This document shows, in pieces, positions 46,199 to 55,925 of a stretch of 64,000 bases of DNA. The first letter of the stretch is position 1. Every line of letters starts with the position of its first letter. Location of the stretch: assembly GCF_000743525.1 (NCBI RefSeq), contig NZ_JQGK01000016.1, positions 1 through 64,000 on the forward strand. Direction: 5' to 3'. Position numbers and translations under genes: made by a program. The notes under the pieces were generated by a model. That model ran no database searches. It was not told the origin of the DNA and was given only the letters and a program-made list of their open reading frames with translations. Origin of the DNA: Sulfurospirillum sp. SCADC (GTDB lineage Bacteria > Campylobacterota > Campylobacteria > Campylobacterales > Sulfurospirillaceae).

Positions 46199-46221
46199 CT
46201 TGGGAGCGGCTTGCTCCCAAG
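46199..46221 (+). terminator. Terminator of the ribosomal superoperon
   Basis: CTTGGGAGC (46199-46207) pairs with GCTCCCAAG (46213-46221) over 9 bp with the loop GGCTT. A T-run follows a little later (TTAAATTTTTTT), and another precedes it. Confidence 0.8.
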
Positions 46222-46331
46222 CAATACTTCGTTAAATTTTTTTACCCTAAACACTTCTTCCCCCACTAAAAATTAAGTCACTTTTAACTCAAACTATTGT
46301 TAAATTAGATACTTTTGCTATAGGAGAATCT

Positions 46332-46613
46332 ATGATACCATTTAGTGACGAAGAGTTGCTTCCCGTTGTCGAAAAATCACTTGAAAAAATTAAGCCGATG
46401 CTTGCATTAGACGGCGGTGGACTGACATTATTAGGTATTAAAAGCGGACGTGTTTTTGTTCAACTTCAAGGTGCCTGCCAAGGGTGTGCATCCAGTGGAC
46501 AAACACTCAAATACGGCGTAGAGCGCCAATTAAGAATTGATATTCATCCCGAACTTGAAGTTGTCAATATTTTACCTGGGATGGAACATGAGTTTGAAGC
46601 AATTGGAGAGTAA
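46332..46613 (+). CDS. NifU/NfuA C-terminal-domain iron-sulfur carrier, 93 aa
   Basis: A single NifU C-terminal domain with the CxxC pair in GACQGCASSGQTL (about 54-66) that holds a transferable [4Fe-4S] cluster. It lacks the A-type domain of full NfuA. It lies at the head of a short run with a TPR protein and murE; TATAGGAG precedes the ATG. Its stop overlaps the next start. Confidence 0.9.
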   Translation: MIPFSDEELLPVVEKSLEKIKPMLALDGGGLTLLGIKSGRVFVQLQGACQGCASSGQTLKYGVERQLRIDIHPELEVVNILPGMEHEFEAIGE

Positions 46614-47176
46614 TGAACGCTTATATTACCAAAGGGATTGAAAAATTTTACGCCAAAAATTTCCAAGAGGCAATGCTTCAGTTTGCATTAGCGCTGAGTG
46701 TTGATCCCAAATCAAAAGAAGCTCGTATTGGGGCTATTTTATGCGATATGGCAATGCACAATGAAGAGCAAGCCATGGCGCTTTTTGAGTATTATATCTT
46801 AACCAAAGAAAATGGTGCGGAAGATTGTGAAGAGGTGATGGAAGAGATCATTAACTCCGTGGAAGAACACAGTGAAAAAATAGCGCATTTGTTTAAAGAG
46901 AGTGATTTTGAAGCGCGTATTAATGCCGAAAACGGCATCAAATATGAAGATTTTATGACACTGATTGAAGCGCGTGGTAGCTTTAAAGAGGCATTTGAGG
47001 ACATTATGTTCTCCACCAAAGTTATTATCTCAAAAAAAGAAGATTTTGTTGATTTTTTAGCCAGATTGATTGAAAATGGTTTTATCGAGATGTCCTTGAA
47101 TTATCTTGAGAGTGCCGTCACACTTTTCCCAAACGATGAGCAGCTTTTATCGCTGATTAAAAAAGCACAAAAATAG
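46613..47176 (+). CDS. Small helical TPR-like protein, 187 aa
   Basis: The N-terminal TPR pair (ITKGIEKFYAKNFQEAMLQF and ALSVDPKSKEARIGA) is followed by helices rich in acidic residues, and a final TPR-like segment (GFIEMSLNYLESAVTLFPND). There is no signal peptide. Its position between the Nfu protein and murE is kept in related genomes as far as I recall; function unknown. Confidence 0.65.
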   Translation: MNAYITKGIEKFYAKNFQEAMLQFALALSVDPKSKEARIGAILCDMAMHNEEQAMALFEYYILTKENGAEDCEEVMEEIINSVEEHSEKIAHLFKESDFEARINAENGIKYEDFMTLIEARGSFKEAFEDIMFSTKVIISKKEDFVDFLARLIENGFIEMSLNYLESAVTLFPNDEQLLSLIKKAQK

Positions 47177-47185
47177 AGAATCATC

Positions 47186-48499
47186 TTGAAAATAGAACTT
47201 CCAAATCATAATACATTTTTACATGTAACCGACAATTCAAACGAATGTGATGCCTCAAGCATCTTTGTTTTAACCAAACTGAACGCGATGTATGAGCAAA
47301 GTGCGCGTGATCATGGCTGCACTCACATCATCTCGCCCAAAGCGTGCTTGGATCTGCTTGGTATCCGTGATGCGATTAAAATCATTGGCATTACGGGTAC
47401 GAATGGTAAAACAACCACAGCGGCTGCTATCTACTCGATCTTGCTGGATCTTGGCAAAAAAGTGGGTTTGCAAGGAACACGAGGGTGTTTTATCAACGAT
47501 CATCGCATCGAAGAGAAAAGCCTTACCACACCGCCCATTTTACAGACGATTCATAACCTCAAACTCGCCGTAGACGCAGGCTGTGAGTATTTTGTGATGG
47601 AAGTGAGCTCGCATGCCATTGTGCAAAACCGCATCGATGGGCTTCCTTTTGCTTTGAAAATTTTGACCAATGTGACGCAAGATCATCTCGATTTTCATAA
47701 AACGATTGATGAATATATCGCCGTTAAGAGTCGTTTTTTTGACGATGAGAGTGTCAAGTTGATCAACAAAGATGAGAGTAAAATCCGTTTTAACCGTACC
47801 AATGCAATGACTTATGGCATTGAACATCCTGCAACCTATAAAATTTTGGCGTATTCGCTCAAAGAGGGCATCAGCGCGGCGGTTGCCAAGATTGATAAAG
47901 TGTATGAGTTTGAATCCCCTTTGCATGGCTTTTTTAATCTCTACAATATTCTTGCTGCGATCAGTGCGGTGGATATGCTAGGGGTTGCTTCTATGGAGGC
48001 GATTTGTGAAGCGGTAGAACACTTTGGTGGCGTGGAAGGTCGTATGGAGGTGGTGAGTCACGATCCTTTAGTGATCGTTGATTTTGCCCATACTCCCGAT
48101 GGCATGGAGAAGGTGCTTGATAGTATGAAAGAGCGCGACCTTGTCGTGGTTTTTGGAGCAGGAGGCGATAGAGATCGCACGAAACGCCCAAAAATGGGAG
48201 CCATGGCACAGCGTTATGCTAAAAAAATTGTCGTGACCAGCGATAACCCACGCTCCGAAGATCCCCACAGTATTATCGCTGAAATTTTGACGGGAATGAG
48301 TCCTAGTGAATCTTTACATGTAGAAGTCGATCGCCACAAAGCGATTGAAAAAGCATTGAGGATGCAAGCTTCTGATGAAGTGCTTCTGATCCTTGGAAAA
48401 GGGGATGAAACCTACCAAGAGATCCAAGGTAAAAAATATCCTTTTGATGATCGCAGCGTTGTTCGAGAGCTCATCGCTCAATGGGCTAAGCAAAAATAG
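47186..48499 (+). CDS. murE: UDP-MurNAc-tripeptide synthetase MurE, 437 aa
   Basis: It adds meso-diaminopimelate to UDP-MurNAc-Ala-Glu in peptidoglycan synthesis. The ATP loop is ITGTNGKTTT and DNPRSEDP is the meso-DAP recognition motif (an Arg in DNPR, not the Lys-type sequence). It starts at TTG 47186. A palindrome core (47219) encodes residues 12-14, LHV, and a variant near 48312 encodes SLHVE. Confidence 0.97.
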   Translation: MKIELPNHNTFLHVTDNSNECDASSIFVLTKLNAMYEQSARDHGCTHIISPKACLDLLGIRDAIKIIGITGTNGKTTTAAAIYSILLDLGKKVGLQGTRGCFINDHRIEEKSLTTPPILQTIHNLKLAVDAGCEYFVMEVSSHAIVQNRIDGLPFALKILTNVTQDHLDFHKTIDEYIAVKSRFFDDESVKLINKDESKIRFNRTNAMTYGIEHPATYKILAYSLKEGISAAVAKIDKVYEFESPLHGFFNLYNILAAISAVDMLGVASMEAICEAVEHFGGVEGRMEVVSHDPLVIVDFAHTPDGMEKVLDSMKERDLVVVFGAGGDRDRTKRPKMGAMAQRYAKKIVVTSDNPRSEDPHSIIAEILTGMSPSESLHVEVDRHKAIEKALRMQASDEVLLILGKGDETYQEIQGKKYPFDDRSVVRELIAQWAKQK

Positions 48500-48543
48500 G
48501 GTAAAATAAACAAATTTCTTAATCCAGAAGAGGTACAAAAGCG

Positions 48544-48909
48544 ATGACGCTTGAGATGCTATACAGCAAAATTCACAGAGCCACGGTTACAGATGCAAAT
48601 TTGAACTATGTCGGCTCGATTACAATTGATAAAGAGTTAATAGAGGCTTCCAACCTTCATGTAGGGCAAAAAGTTGAAGTCGTAAACATTAATAATGGTG
48701 AGCGCTTTACCACCTATGTGATTGAGGGAAAAGCAGGCGGAAAAGATATTTGCCTCAATGGGGCAGCGGCTCGCAAAGCCCATATTGGTGATAAAATCAT
48801 CATCATCGCCTACGCGCATATGAGTGAAGAGGAGCTTAAAACTTTTAAGCCGACGGTTGCTTTGGTGGATGAATATAATACGTTAGTCGAAGTAAGAGAT
48901 TACATCTGA
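48544..48909 (+). CDS. panD: Aspartate 1-decarboxylase proenzyme, 121 aa
   Basis: It makes beta-alanine for pantothenate. The self-cleavage site is YVGSITID, between Gly24 and Ser25, which yields the pyruvoyl group. [19 protein letters not shown] is a family core. Ends one base into the next ATG. Confidence 0.97.
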   Translation: MTLEMLYSKIHRATVTDANLNYVGSITIDKELIEASNLHVGQKVEVVNINNGERFTTYVIEGKAGGKDICLNGAAARKAHIGDKIIIIAYAHMSEEELKTFKPTVALVDEYNTLVEVRDYI

Positions 48910-49226
48910 TGTTTGAAAATTTTGATCTTTCCAAAGTAGGCGCGATGCTTGAAGAGGCGCAAAAGCAAGCTCAAAAAATGCACGAAGATGCAAGCAATAA
49001 GCAATTTACCGCTAAAAGTGGCGGTGGCATGGTGAGTGTGAGCATGAATGGTAACGGTGAAGTCATTGATATAACGCTCGATGATTCACTGCTTGGGGAT
49101 AAAGAGTCATTGCAGATTTTACTGATCAGTGCGATGAACGATGTCTCCAAAATGGTAGAAGAGAATAAAAAACTAGCGACGACTCAGATGCTCTCTGGCA
49201 TTGGGGGATTTGGCGCGAACACTTAA
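48909..49226 (+). CDS. YbaB/EbfC nucleoid-associated protein, 105 aa
   Basis: Typical YbaB: an N-terminal helix with EAQKQAQKMHEDA, then beta strands with GGGMVSVSMNGNGEVIDITLD. These dimers bind DNA. Usually found next to recR or dnaX; here it follows panD with one shared base. Confidence 0.9.
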   Translation: MFENFDLSKVGAMLEEAQKQAQKMHEDASNKQFTAKSGGGMVSVSMNGNGEVIDITLDDSLLGDKESLQILLISAMNDVSKMVEENKKLATTQMLSGIGGFGANT

Positions 49227-49236
49227 GGAGTAGTAT

Positions 49237-50322
49237 GTGAAACGTCTAGGACTCTTTCTTCTCTTAATAACCGGGGCTCTTTGTGCAGCCGATGTGCCAG
49301 CATCTACACCAACTCCTGCTTCTAAAGCAGAGTTTGTTTATCCCGATTTTTCACAATGTTATGAAAAAAACAGACACTCCATTGTCTCTTTTGGCACAAC
49401 GCGTGCTATTGCTATTAGTGAAAAACAAGCCGTTGCGTATTCGAAAGAGAAACCGAGTGTTCCGTATGTTCGGTTTGATTACTACTCCAATCTCTATCTG
49501 TTCGATTCTCCAAAACCTTTGGTGCCTGTAAAACTAAAGTCCACCAGTGAACTCAAGCTGGGGGAATGGCTTGTCAGTATGACCGATAACTCCCTCATCG
49601 CTGTTAATGCGTCTAAAATTGGAAACAGTGCGAATGAGTTGTTTGAATTTGGTGGCGTGGGTGAAGTGAGTACCCTCGTGGGTGGGCTTTGCTGTGAAAT
49701 GTATGGACTTGGTATTGGCGATAAATTTTTTATTGGCTCCGAAGCATTGAAGCTTTTTATCGATGGTAAGACCGCTTCATTCCAAGAGTTAGGTGTACGC
49801 ATTGTGGATGGGAATGAGAGCGTCATTGTCGATTTTGTGGATTCCAATATGAAAGAAGCGAAACTCAAAATGGGCGATGTGATTACACGCTTGAATGGAA
49901 AATCTGTGAAAAACGTTGCCGAGTTTGCAGATGCCCTCAGAGGTCTTAAAGATTTGAGCAAAGTCAGTGCGCAACTTCAGCGCAATAATGCTTGGATGGA
50001 AGAGAATTTACTAGCACCTAAACCGCTTCCTAAAAAAGAAGAAGCCAAGAAAAAAATGCCGACTCCTCAGGTTAAAAAAGTGAGCTATTTGCAGAGCAAG
50101 GGATTTACGTTTGATACAAATCTTCGCATTAAAGAGATCACTCGGGGCTCTTTTGCTGAACAAAGTGGTCTTAAAGTGGGAGATCGTTTAATGCAAGTAG
50201 AGCAGCAGCCCGTTGAACGTCTTACCGAAGCGGATGCGTATCTCTCCAAGACACGTAACCGCGATGTAAGTCTTTTATTTGAGCGTGATGATTTCCAATT
50301 TTTTGTAACATTGAATCGATGA
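49237..50322 (+). CDS. Secreted protein with two PDZ-like domains, 361 aa
   Basis: A signal peptide (KRLGLFLLLITGALCAADVP) leads to a domain of about 190 residues, weakly like an inactive trypsin fold. A PDZ domain follows at about 185-245 (KMGDVITRLNGKSVKNVAEF), and a second near 280-350 (IKEITRGSFAEQSGLKVGDR). No catalytic Ser-His-Asp set is evident. It starts at GTG 49237, after AAGGAG. Probably a periplasmic adaptor or regulator; the family occurs across the phylum without known function. Confidence 0.75.
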   Translation: MKRLGLFLLLITGALCAADVPASTPTPASKAEFVYPDFSQCYEKNRHSIVSFGTTRAIAISEKQAVAYSKEKPSVPYVRFDYYSNLYLFDSPKPLVPVKLKSTSELKLGEWLVSMTDNSLIAVNASKIGNSANELFEFGGVGEVSTLVGGLCCEMYGLGIGDKFFIGSEALKLFIDGKTASFQELGVRIVDGNESVIVDFVDSNMKEAKLKMGDVITRLNGKSVKNVAEFADALRGLKDLSKVSAQLQRNNAWMEENLLAPKPLPKKEEAKKKMPTPQVKKVSYLQSKGFTFDTNLRIKEITRGSFAEQSGLKVGDRLMQVEQQPVERLTEADAYLSKTRNRDVSLLFERDDFQFFVTLNR

Positions 50323-50332
50323 AAGGGATCTT

Positions 50333-51193
50333 TTGAGTTCTAAAACATTAGTCGAAAAATTTGAACGATTTTTAAAAGCAAAACTTCCTGTGGTGGAGAG
50401 TTTTCATCCCCATTTTAACCATGCTTTTGGCGAAATGCTTGATGTGGGTGGAAAGCGATTTCGCCCCTTATTACTGCTCAGTGTGGTTGAAAGCTCCCAA
50501 CCTCTTTTGGTGGAAAATGCTTTACATGTAGCCCTTGGTTTGGAGATGATGCACACCTATTCGCTGATTCATGATGATCTGCCGTGTATGGACAATGCGC
50601 CTCTTAGACGCGGACATCCAACCTTACATGTAAGCTATGATGAGACCACCGCGGTGCTTATCGGAGATGCCCTCAACACCCATGCGTTTTATCTTTTAGC
50701 CAACGCTCCTCTGAGTGCTGAGATCAAGGTAAAGCTGGTCTCCATTTTGTCGAATAATGCGGGAATTCATGGTATGGTTTTAGGTCAAGCCATTGACTGT
50801 TTTTTTGAAGATAAACGTTTGAATGTCGAAGAGTTGACATTTTTACACCTTCATAAAACAGCCAAACTCATTGCGGCCTCCCTAATAATGGGAGCGGTGA
50901 TCTGTGAATTGGACAAAACGACTCAAGAAGCACTCTATCAGTTTGGTCTTAAACTGGGACTTTTGTTCCAAGTACAAGATGACATCATCGATGCAACGCT
51001 CTCAAGCGAAGAGGCTGGCAAACCAACGCACAATGACGAACATAAAAACTCATTTGTCAATCTGCTAGGATTGGAATCGGCTCAAGAGATAAAACAAAAA
51101 CTTCTTGTGGAATTGGATGGTGAATTAGAAAAGCTTGATGCAGCTTTGTCTCACAGACTCAAAAGCATTGTCGAAGCATATTTTAAAGGATAG
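50333..51193 (+). CDS. ispA: Polyprenyl/farnesyl diphosphate synthase, 286 aa
   Basis: Prenyl-chain elongation enzyme with both Asp-rich motifs: LIHDDLPCMDNA (about 78-89) and FQVQDDIIDATL near 215. GGKRFRPLL is the usual substrate site. Length suits farnesyl synthase. It starts at TTG after AAAGGGATC. Two palindrome sites lie within it (50520 variant and 50624 core), reading ALHVA and TLHVS. Confidence 0.9.
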   Translation: MSSKTLVEKFERFLKAKLPVVESFHPHFNHAFGEMLDVGGKRFRPLLLLSVVESSQPLLVENALHVALGLEMMHTYSLIHDDLPCMDNAPLRRGHPTLHVSYDETTAVLIGDALNTHAFYLLANAPLSAEIKVKLVSILSNNAGIHGMVLGQAIDCFFEDKRLNVEELTFLHLHKTAKLIAASLIMGAVICELDKTTQEALYQFGLKLGLLFQVQDDIIDATLSSEEAGKPTHNDEHKNSFVNLLGLESAQEIKQKLLVELDGELEKLDAALSHRLKSIVEAYFKG

Positions 51194-51200
51194 AGATACG

Positions 51201-53195
51201 ATGGAAAATAAAAAAATATTGAAAAAACAAGCCGATACGATCCGTTTTTTGGCAGCCGATATGGTACAACGTGCGAACAGTGGACATCCAGGTGCGCCTA
51301 TGGGATTGGCGGACATCGTTACCATATTAGCACGACATATCACGCACAATCCCAAAAATCCAAAGTGGTTGAACCGTGATCGTTTGGTTTTTAGTGGTGG
51401 ACACGCTTCGGCATTGGTGTACTCTTTTTTACATTTAAGTGGTTATGACATTAGTTTAGAAGACCTTCAAAACTTTAGACAACTCGGCAGTAAAACACCC
51501 GGTCACCCCGAATACGGCGATGTGCCTGGCGTTGAAGTGACCACAGGCCCTTTAGGTCAAGGAATTTCCAATGCTGTGGGGTTTGCTATGGCGGCTAAAT
51601 ATGCCGCAACCGTTCTCAATCAACCTAAAGTAGAAGTGATTACGCATAAAGTCTACTGTTTGTGTGGCGATGGCGACCTTCAAGAAGGTATCAGTTATGA
51701 AACGTGTTCTTTAGCTGGACATCTTGCTTTGGATAATTTAGTCGTGATTTACGATAGCAATGCAATTACGATTGAAGGCGATACTTCTATCGCGTGGAGC
51801 GAAGATGTGAAACACCGTTTTGAAGCGCAAGGGTGGGAAGTCTCTCGCATTGATGGGCATGATTTTGATGAGATTAATGCGGTTTTAGAGCAAGCAAAAG
51901 AGCAAACAAAGCCTTACCTCATTATCGCAGATACGACCATTGCTAAAGGTGCATGCCAGATGGAAGGAAGTCATCATGCGCATGGTGCCCCTTTGGGGTG
52001 TGAAGAGATCAAAAACTCTAAAATCAAAGCAGGGTTTGATCCTGAAAAAAGTTTTAATGTCGATGAAGATGTGTATGCGCGCTTTAGTTGTGCCCTTGAA
52101 AAAGGTGATCTGGCAGAAGCAAACTGGAATGCACGCATTAAAAACGATTTAAGCAGCGAGCAAAAAGCTCTTTTAGATGCACTTTTAAACCCTGATTTTT
52201 CAAAGATTGAATGGCCTAATTTTGATGTGGATGTCGCAACACGCGATAGCAATGGAAAAATTCTTAACGCGATTGCGCAAGCGATTCCAGGTTTTATTGG
52301 CGGCAGTGCCGATCTTGGCCCTTCCAATAAAAGTGAGCTGACAGGACTAGGTGATTATCCTCTGGGACGAAATATTCACTTTGGTATTCGCGAACATGCG
52401 ATGGGGGCGATTATCAACGCGTTTGCTTTGTATGGCTTGTTTATTCCTTTTGGCGCGACCTTTTTTATCTTTAGCGATTATATGAAGCCCTCTGTCCGTT
52501 TAGCAGCCCTTATGAAACTGAAGAATTTTTACATCTGGACGCACGATAGTATCGGTGTAGGCGAAGATGGACCAACGCATCAGCCGATTGAACAACTCAG
52601 TCAATTTAGAGCACTTCCAAACTTCTACGTTTACCGACCATGCGATGGTAGAGAAAACGTGAAAGCATGGAAAAAGGCTCTGAGTATGCAAGCGCCTGCG
52701 GCATTTGTCTGCTCGCGCCAAAAGCTTCGAGCACTTAAAGACGATCGTGCATATGGCGATGTGGAGAATGGTGGTTACCTTTTAAAACGACGCGAAAATG
52801 CACAAGTGACTTTGATGGCGAGCGGAAGCGAAGTCTATCTTGCATTGGAAGTGGCATGCTACCTTTCGATGTTTGGCATCCCAAGCAATATGGTCAGTGT
52901 GCCGTGTTTTGATCTTTTAAATGAGCAAGATGAGGCGTATATTCAAACGATCATTGAGCCACAAACCAAAGTCATCGCCATTGAAGCGGGGGCTGGGATT
53001 GAGTGGTACCGCTATGCGGATAAAGTCATCTGTATGGAGCGTTTTGGCGCGAGTGGTCCGGCGGAGCTCTTATTTGAGAAATTTGGCTTTACAGCACAAA
53101 AAGCAACTAAGAGTGCATGTGAATTTTTAGGGCTTGACTATGAAGCGCTTAAAGCTGAATTAGAACGCGATCATGAAAAAAAACATTGTATTTGA
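51201..53195 (+). CDS. tkt: Transketolase, 664 aa
   Basis: Two-carbon transfer enzyme of the pentose phosphate pathway, using thiamine diphosphate. GHPGAPMGLADI is at the N-terminus; GDGDLQEGISYE with a later Asn holds the cofactor; GIREHAMGAIINAFAL starts the Pyr domain; a DSIGVGEDGPTHQP motif contacts substrate. ATG 51201 lies just after the ispA stop; the frame is open further upstream inside ispA. Overlaps gph by 23 bases. Confidence 0.97.
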   Translation: MENKKILKKQADTIRFLAADMVQRANSGHPGAPMGLADIVTILARHITHNPKNPKWLNRDRLVFSGGHASALVYSFLHLSGYDISLEDLQNFRQLGSKTPGHPEYGDVPGVEVTTGPLGQGISNAVGFAMAAKYAATVLNQPKVEVITHKVYCLCGDGDLQEGISYETCSLAGHLALDNLVVIYDSNAITIEGDTSIAWSEDVKHRFEAQGWEVSRIDGHDFDEINAVLEQAKEQTKPYLIIADTTIAKGACQMEGSHHAHGAPLGCEEIKNSKIKAGFDPEKSFNVDEDVYARFSCALEKGDLAEANWNARIKNDLSSEQKALLDALLNPDFSKIEWPNFDVDVATRDSNGKILNAIAQAIPGFIGGSADLGPSNKSELTGLGDYPLGRNIHFGIREHAMGAIINAFALYGLFIPFGATFFIFSDYMKPSVRLAALMKLKNFYIWTHDSIGVGEDGPTHQPIEQLSQFRALPNFYVYRPCDGRENVKAWKKALSMQAPAAFVCSRQKLRALKDDRAYGDVENGGYLLKRRENAQVTLMASGSEVYLALEVACYLSMFGIPSNMVSVPCFDLLNEQDEAYIQTIIEPQTKVIAIEAGAGIEWYRYADKVICMERFGASGPAELLFEKFGFTAQKATKSACEFLGLDYEALKAELERDHEKKHCI

Positions 53196-53829
53196 CCTAG
53201 ATGGCACGCTTCTAGATACTTTAGAAGACATTGCCATCAGTGCTAATTTTTCGCTCGTTTCGCTTGGATTTGAAGCACAAGAGTGTGAAAAATACCGTTA
53301 TTTCGTGGGCGAGGGTGTTTCCAAATTGTTTGAAAACATCTTTGCCTCCAATCCTCAAAGCCCTGAGTTGATTCAAGACGCTGTCTCGTTGTTTGAAAGC
53401 CATTATGCCAAGCAATTTAACCAAAATACCACGCTTTACGAAGGTATTAGTAAAATGCTGACTTTCTTGCAAAAACGTGGTTTTAAGATGTCAATCCTCT
53501 CTAATAAACCCGACTCCTTTACCAAAATGTGTGCGATGAAATATCTGCGCGAATGGAAGTTTGATCTTGTGTTGGGCGCACGTGATGGAATTCCACGAAA
53601 GCCCGATCCAACGGCTGCTTTCGAGATCTGTGAGCATTTACATGTAACGCCTGAAGCGTGCTATTATTTAGGCGATACGATGATTGATATGCAAACGGCA
53701 AATCGTGCAGGGATGATCGCGGTGGGTGCTTTATGGGGATTTAGGGAAGAGGCGGAACTAAGAGAGCATGGGGCAAAATACCTTGTCAAAAACCCCAGCG
53801 AGGTGATTAAGCTTCTCGCTGAGGTGTAA
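53173..53829 (+). CDS. gph: Phosphoglycolate phosphatase-like HAD hydrolase, 218 aa
   Basis: HAD fold: motif I FDLDGTLLDT with both Asp, motif II SNK, Lys of RKPDP, and motif IV YLGDTMIDMQTA. The helical cap fits the Gph/PGPase group, though related HADs act on other small phosphates. It starts inside tkt and is the last gene before the convergent receptor cluster. Confidence 0.88.
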   Translation: MKKNIVFDLDGTLLDTLEDIAISANFSLVSLGFEAQECEKYRYFVGEGVSKLFENIFASNPQSPELIQDAVSLFESHYAKQFNQNTTLYEGISKMLTFLQKRGFKMSILSNKPDSFTKMCAMKYLREWKFDLVLGARDGIPRKPDPTAAFEICEHLHVTPEACYYLGDTMIDMQTANRAGMIAVGALWGFREEAELREHGAKYLVKNPSEVIKLLAEV

Positions 53830-53832
53830 CGC

Positions 53833-55695
53833 TTAAGATTTAAATTTCCCCAGTTCATTATTCAGGTTCTCTGTCATTGTGTGAAGATGCTCGGAGGCTT
53901 GAGAGACATTGTCGATGCTCGTGACGTTCTCTTTTGAGATCACATTGATCTTCTCGATCTCTTCGACCATTCCTTTAATTTGCGTTGCGGTATGGATAAA
54001 ATTATCCACCGTTGCGTGGGCATCTTCAATCGTCTTTTGAACCGTAGTATCAATCGTGTTCATACCATTTTGAAGTTCCATGGAGATAGCAGCAAGCGCA
54101 TTGACCTCGGTTGCATTGTGGGCGATGTCGGTGTTTGCGTCCATGATGGATTGTACCACGACGTTGATCGTTGCATCGATTTCCACCAGACTTTTTTGGG
54201 TACGTTCGGCGAGTTTTCGCACTTCATCGGCAACGACGGCAAAACCACGTCCATGCTCCCCTGCACGTGCCGCTTCAATCGCCGCATTAAGGGCTAAAAG
54301 ATTGGTTTGATCGGCAATATCACGGATGATGCTGAGCACCTCTTTGACCTCATTGGCATTGTGACTGACGGTATTAAGACGATCCGCCAAGCTTTGCTCT
54401 TTAACAGCGGTCTCTTGCATCGTTTTTTCTAAATGTTCGGCTTGATTTTTAACGGTATTGATGTCTTGTTGTGTTTTGCGCAGTGTCTCTTGCGAAGTGG
54501 TTGCTTTTTGAACCGATGCCTCAATCGCATTGGTGAGGGCAATACCGCTCTCTTTGGTTTTGCTTACGATTTTGGCTTCTGCATCCACATTTTTGACAAC
54601 CTCTGAAGCCGTACGTGAGAGCTCTTCGGAGATGGAAGCGTTTTCATTACTAATCTCTTTCGATTTTTTAACAATATCATGGAGCTTCTCAATAAATTTG
54701 TTGATATTACCTGAGACTTGACCAAACTCATCACGACTGGCTGCTTGAAGCCTTTGTCTCAGATCACCTTCACTGCTTGAGAGATCTTTGACCACATTGT
54801 TGAGGCGATCCAAGGGTTGAAGAAGCAGTTTAATCAGAAAAGCCATAATCGCGATAGAGAGAATGAGCATAATCAGACCCATAACAAAAAGTTCTTTAAC
54901 TTGGCTATTAAGAAAGGCATAAGCGGTCTCTTTATCAAACGCAATACCTGGAGTCCAGTTGGTTTCAACGGATACTTTAAAGGCAAACAGTTTATTGATT
55001 CCATCTTGTGTGTATTCAATTAACCCTTCTGGTTGACCTGTAAAATAAGGTTTGAGGTTAGATTCTTTGCCCAAACGATCGGCTTTAGGATGGGCGATAA
55101 CGGTCTTTTTCGTATCCAAAAGCATTCCATAGCCACCGTTTATTTTAACATCGCTCACCGCTTTGACAACGCGGGTTAAATCAAACATGGTAGCAACCGC
55201 ACCAATAATTTTCCCATTTTTAACAATCGGTGCTGTCACAGCAATTAAATTGATAGGCTCAGCCGTACCGATATAAATATCCGTAACACTCGCTTTTTGT
55301 GCTGATACAGCAAGGGTATACCATGGACGCTTTCGAGGATCAACTTTCTGCATCGTATTGGTACCATAAATCATAACGCCACTTTCTTCAAACCCTAAAA
55401 AACTATCTTTTCCGCCCGTTGTTTTAGTCGTTTCTTGCAAAATAGCTTTGATTTGTGCTTCGCTCATCTCTTCCATATTACTCAGCATTCTAGCCGAACT
55501 GCTCAGAATATTTTTTTGCCCTGATAGCCACAGATCGATGTAATCGGTCAGTGAGCTTGATGCCATCATGAGGTTCGCCTCAACTTGTTTAATACTGTTT
55601 TTCTTGGTATCGATATAGCTTACCACACCAAATGCGCTAAGACTGATACAGATAAGAAGAGCGATAATCAGGGTGACTTTTGTTTTGAATTGCAT
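53833..55695 (-). CDS. dCache chemoreceptor (MCP), 620 aa, first of three paralogues
   Basis: Membrane helices at about 8-28 and 275-297 flank a dCache_1 periplasmic domain with [13 protein letters not shown] follows, then a signalling bundle whose tip reads [20 protein letters not shown]. The ligand pocket lacks the first Tyr and the last Asp of the amino-acid motif (Val and Met in their places), so its ligand is likely not a simple amino acid. The end NNELGKFKS has no CheR pentapeptide. ATG 55695 is preferred over 55725 because AAGGAG precedes it and paralogues start there. Confidence 0.95.
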   Translation of the reverse strand: MQFKTKVTLIIALLICISLSAFGVVSYIDTKKNSIKQVEANLMMASSSLTDYIDLWLSGQKNILSSSARMLSNMEEMSEAQIKAILQETTKTTGGKDSFLGFEESGVMIYGTNTMQKVDPRKRPWYTLAVSAQKASVTDIYIGTAEPINLIAVTAPIVKNGKIIGAVATMFDLTRVVKAVSDVKINGGYGMLLDTKKTVIAHPKADRLGKESNLKPYFTGQPEGLIEYTQDGINKLFAFKVSVETNWTPGIAFDKETAYAFLNSQVKELFVMGLIMLILSIAIMAFLIKLLLQPLDRLNNVVKDLSSSEGDLRQRLQAASRDEFGQVSGNINKFIEKLHDIVKKSKEISNENASISEELSRTASEVVKNVDAEAKIVSKTKESGIALTNAIEASVQKATTSQETLRKTQQDINTVKNQAEHLEKTMQETAVKEQSLADRLNTVSHNANEVKEVLSIIRDIADQTNLLALNAAIEAARAGEHGRGFAVVADEVRKLAERTQKSLVEIDATINVVVQSIMDANTDIAHNATEVNALAAISMELQNGMNTIDTTVQKTIEDAHATVDNFIHTATQIKGMVEEIEKINVISKENVTSIDNVSQASEHLHTMTENLNNELGKFKS

Positions 55696-55763
55696 CAAGG
55701 ACTCCTTTTGTGAGCGTGTTTGCATGTAAAATACTTCAATTGCATTGAGAATACTAAAATGTA

Positions 55764-55821
55764 ATTATAGCGTCTCTTTTGAGACGAAAACGAGACTTTA
55801 ATAGAATTATCGTCTCGTTTT
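55764..55821 (-). promoter_or_regulatory. GAGACG palindromes overlapping the promoter of the first dCache receptor
   Basis: Minus-strand TATAAT lies at 55764-55769. Next to it are CGTCTC/GAGACG (55771-55786) and AAAACGAGAC...GTCTCGTTTT (55787-55796 and 55812-55821, perfect 10-bp arms, 15-nt spacer). The second palindrome covers the -35 region, a classic operator position. Confidence 0.6.
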
Positions 55822-55852
55822 GGCTGAAATATGAGGATTATACTCTTTTGAG

Positions 55853-55879
55853 ATTATAGATATGTTACTAAAATGTCAA
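55853..55879 (-). promoter_or_regulatory. Possible second promoter, TTGACA and TATAAT
   Basis: On the minus strand TTGACA (55874-55879) and TATAAT (55853-55858) are separated by 15 bp, two short of ideal. A transcript from here would run through the GAGACG palindromes as a leader of about 150 bases. Confidence 0.4.
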
Positions 55880-55881
55880 TA

Positions 55882-55913
55882 AACGTCCAAAGAGACGAGT
55901 CTGATTGGACGTT
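55882..55913 (-). terminator. Hairpin after the second dCache receptor
   Basis: Perfect 9-bp arms AACGTCCAA (55882-55890) and TTGGACGTT (55905-55913) with a 14-nt spacer, just beyond the stop at 55926. No long T-run follows. Confidence 0.45.
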
Positions 55914-55925
55914 CAAATCAGTGGA

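Noticed and set aside
53173-53195. The 23-base overlap of tkt and gph looked like a possible frameshift of the tkt end.
   Set aside because: Transketolase is of normal length, and the gph start with FDLDGT right after its ATG is convincing, so the overlap is probably real.
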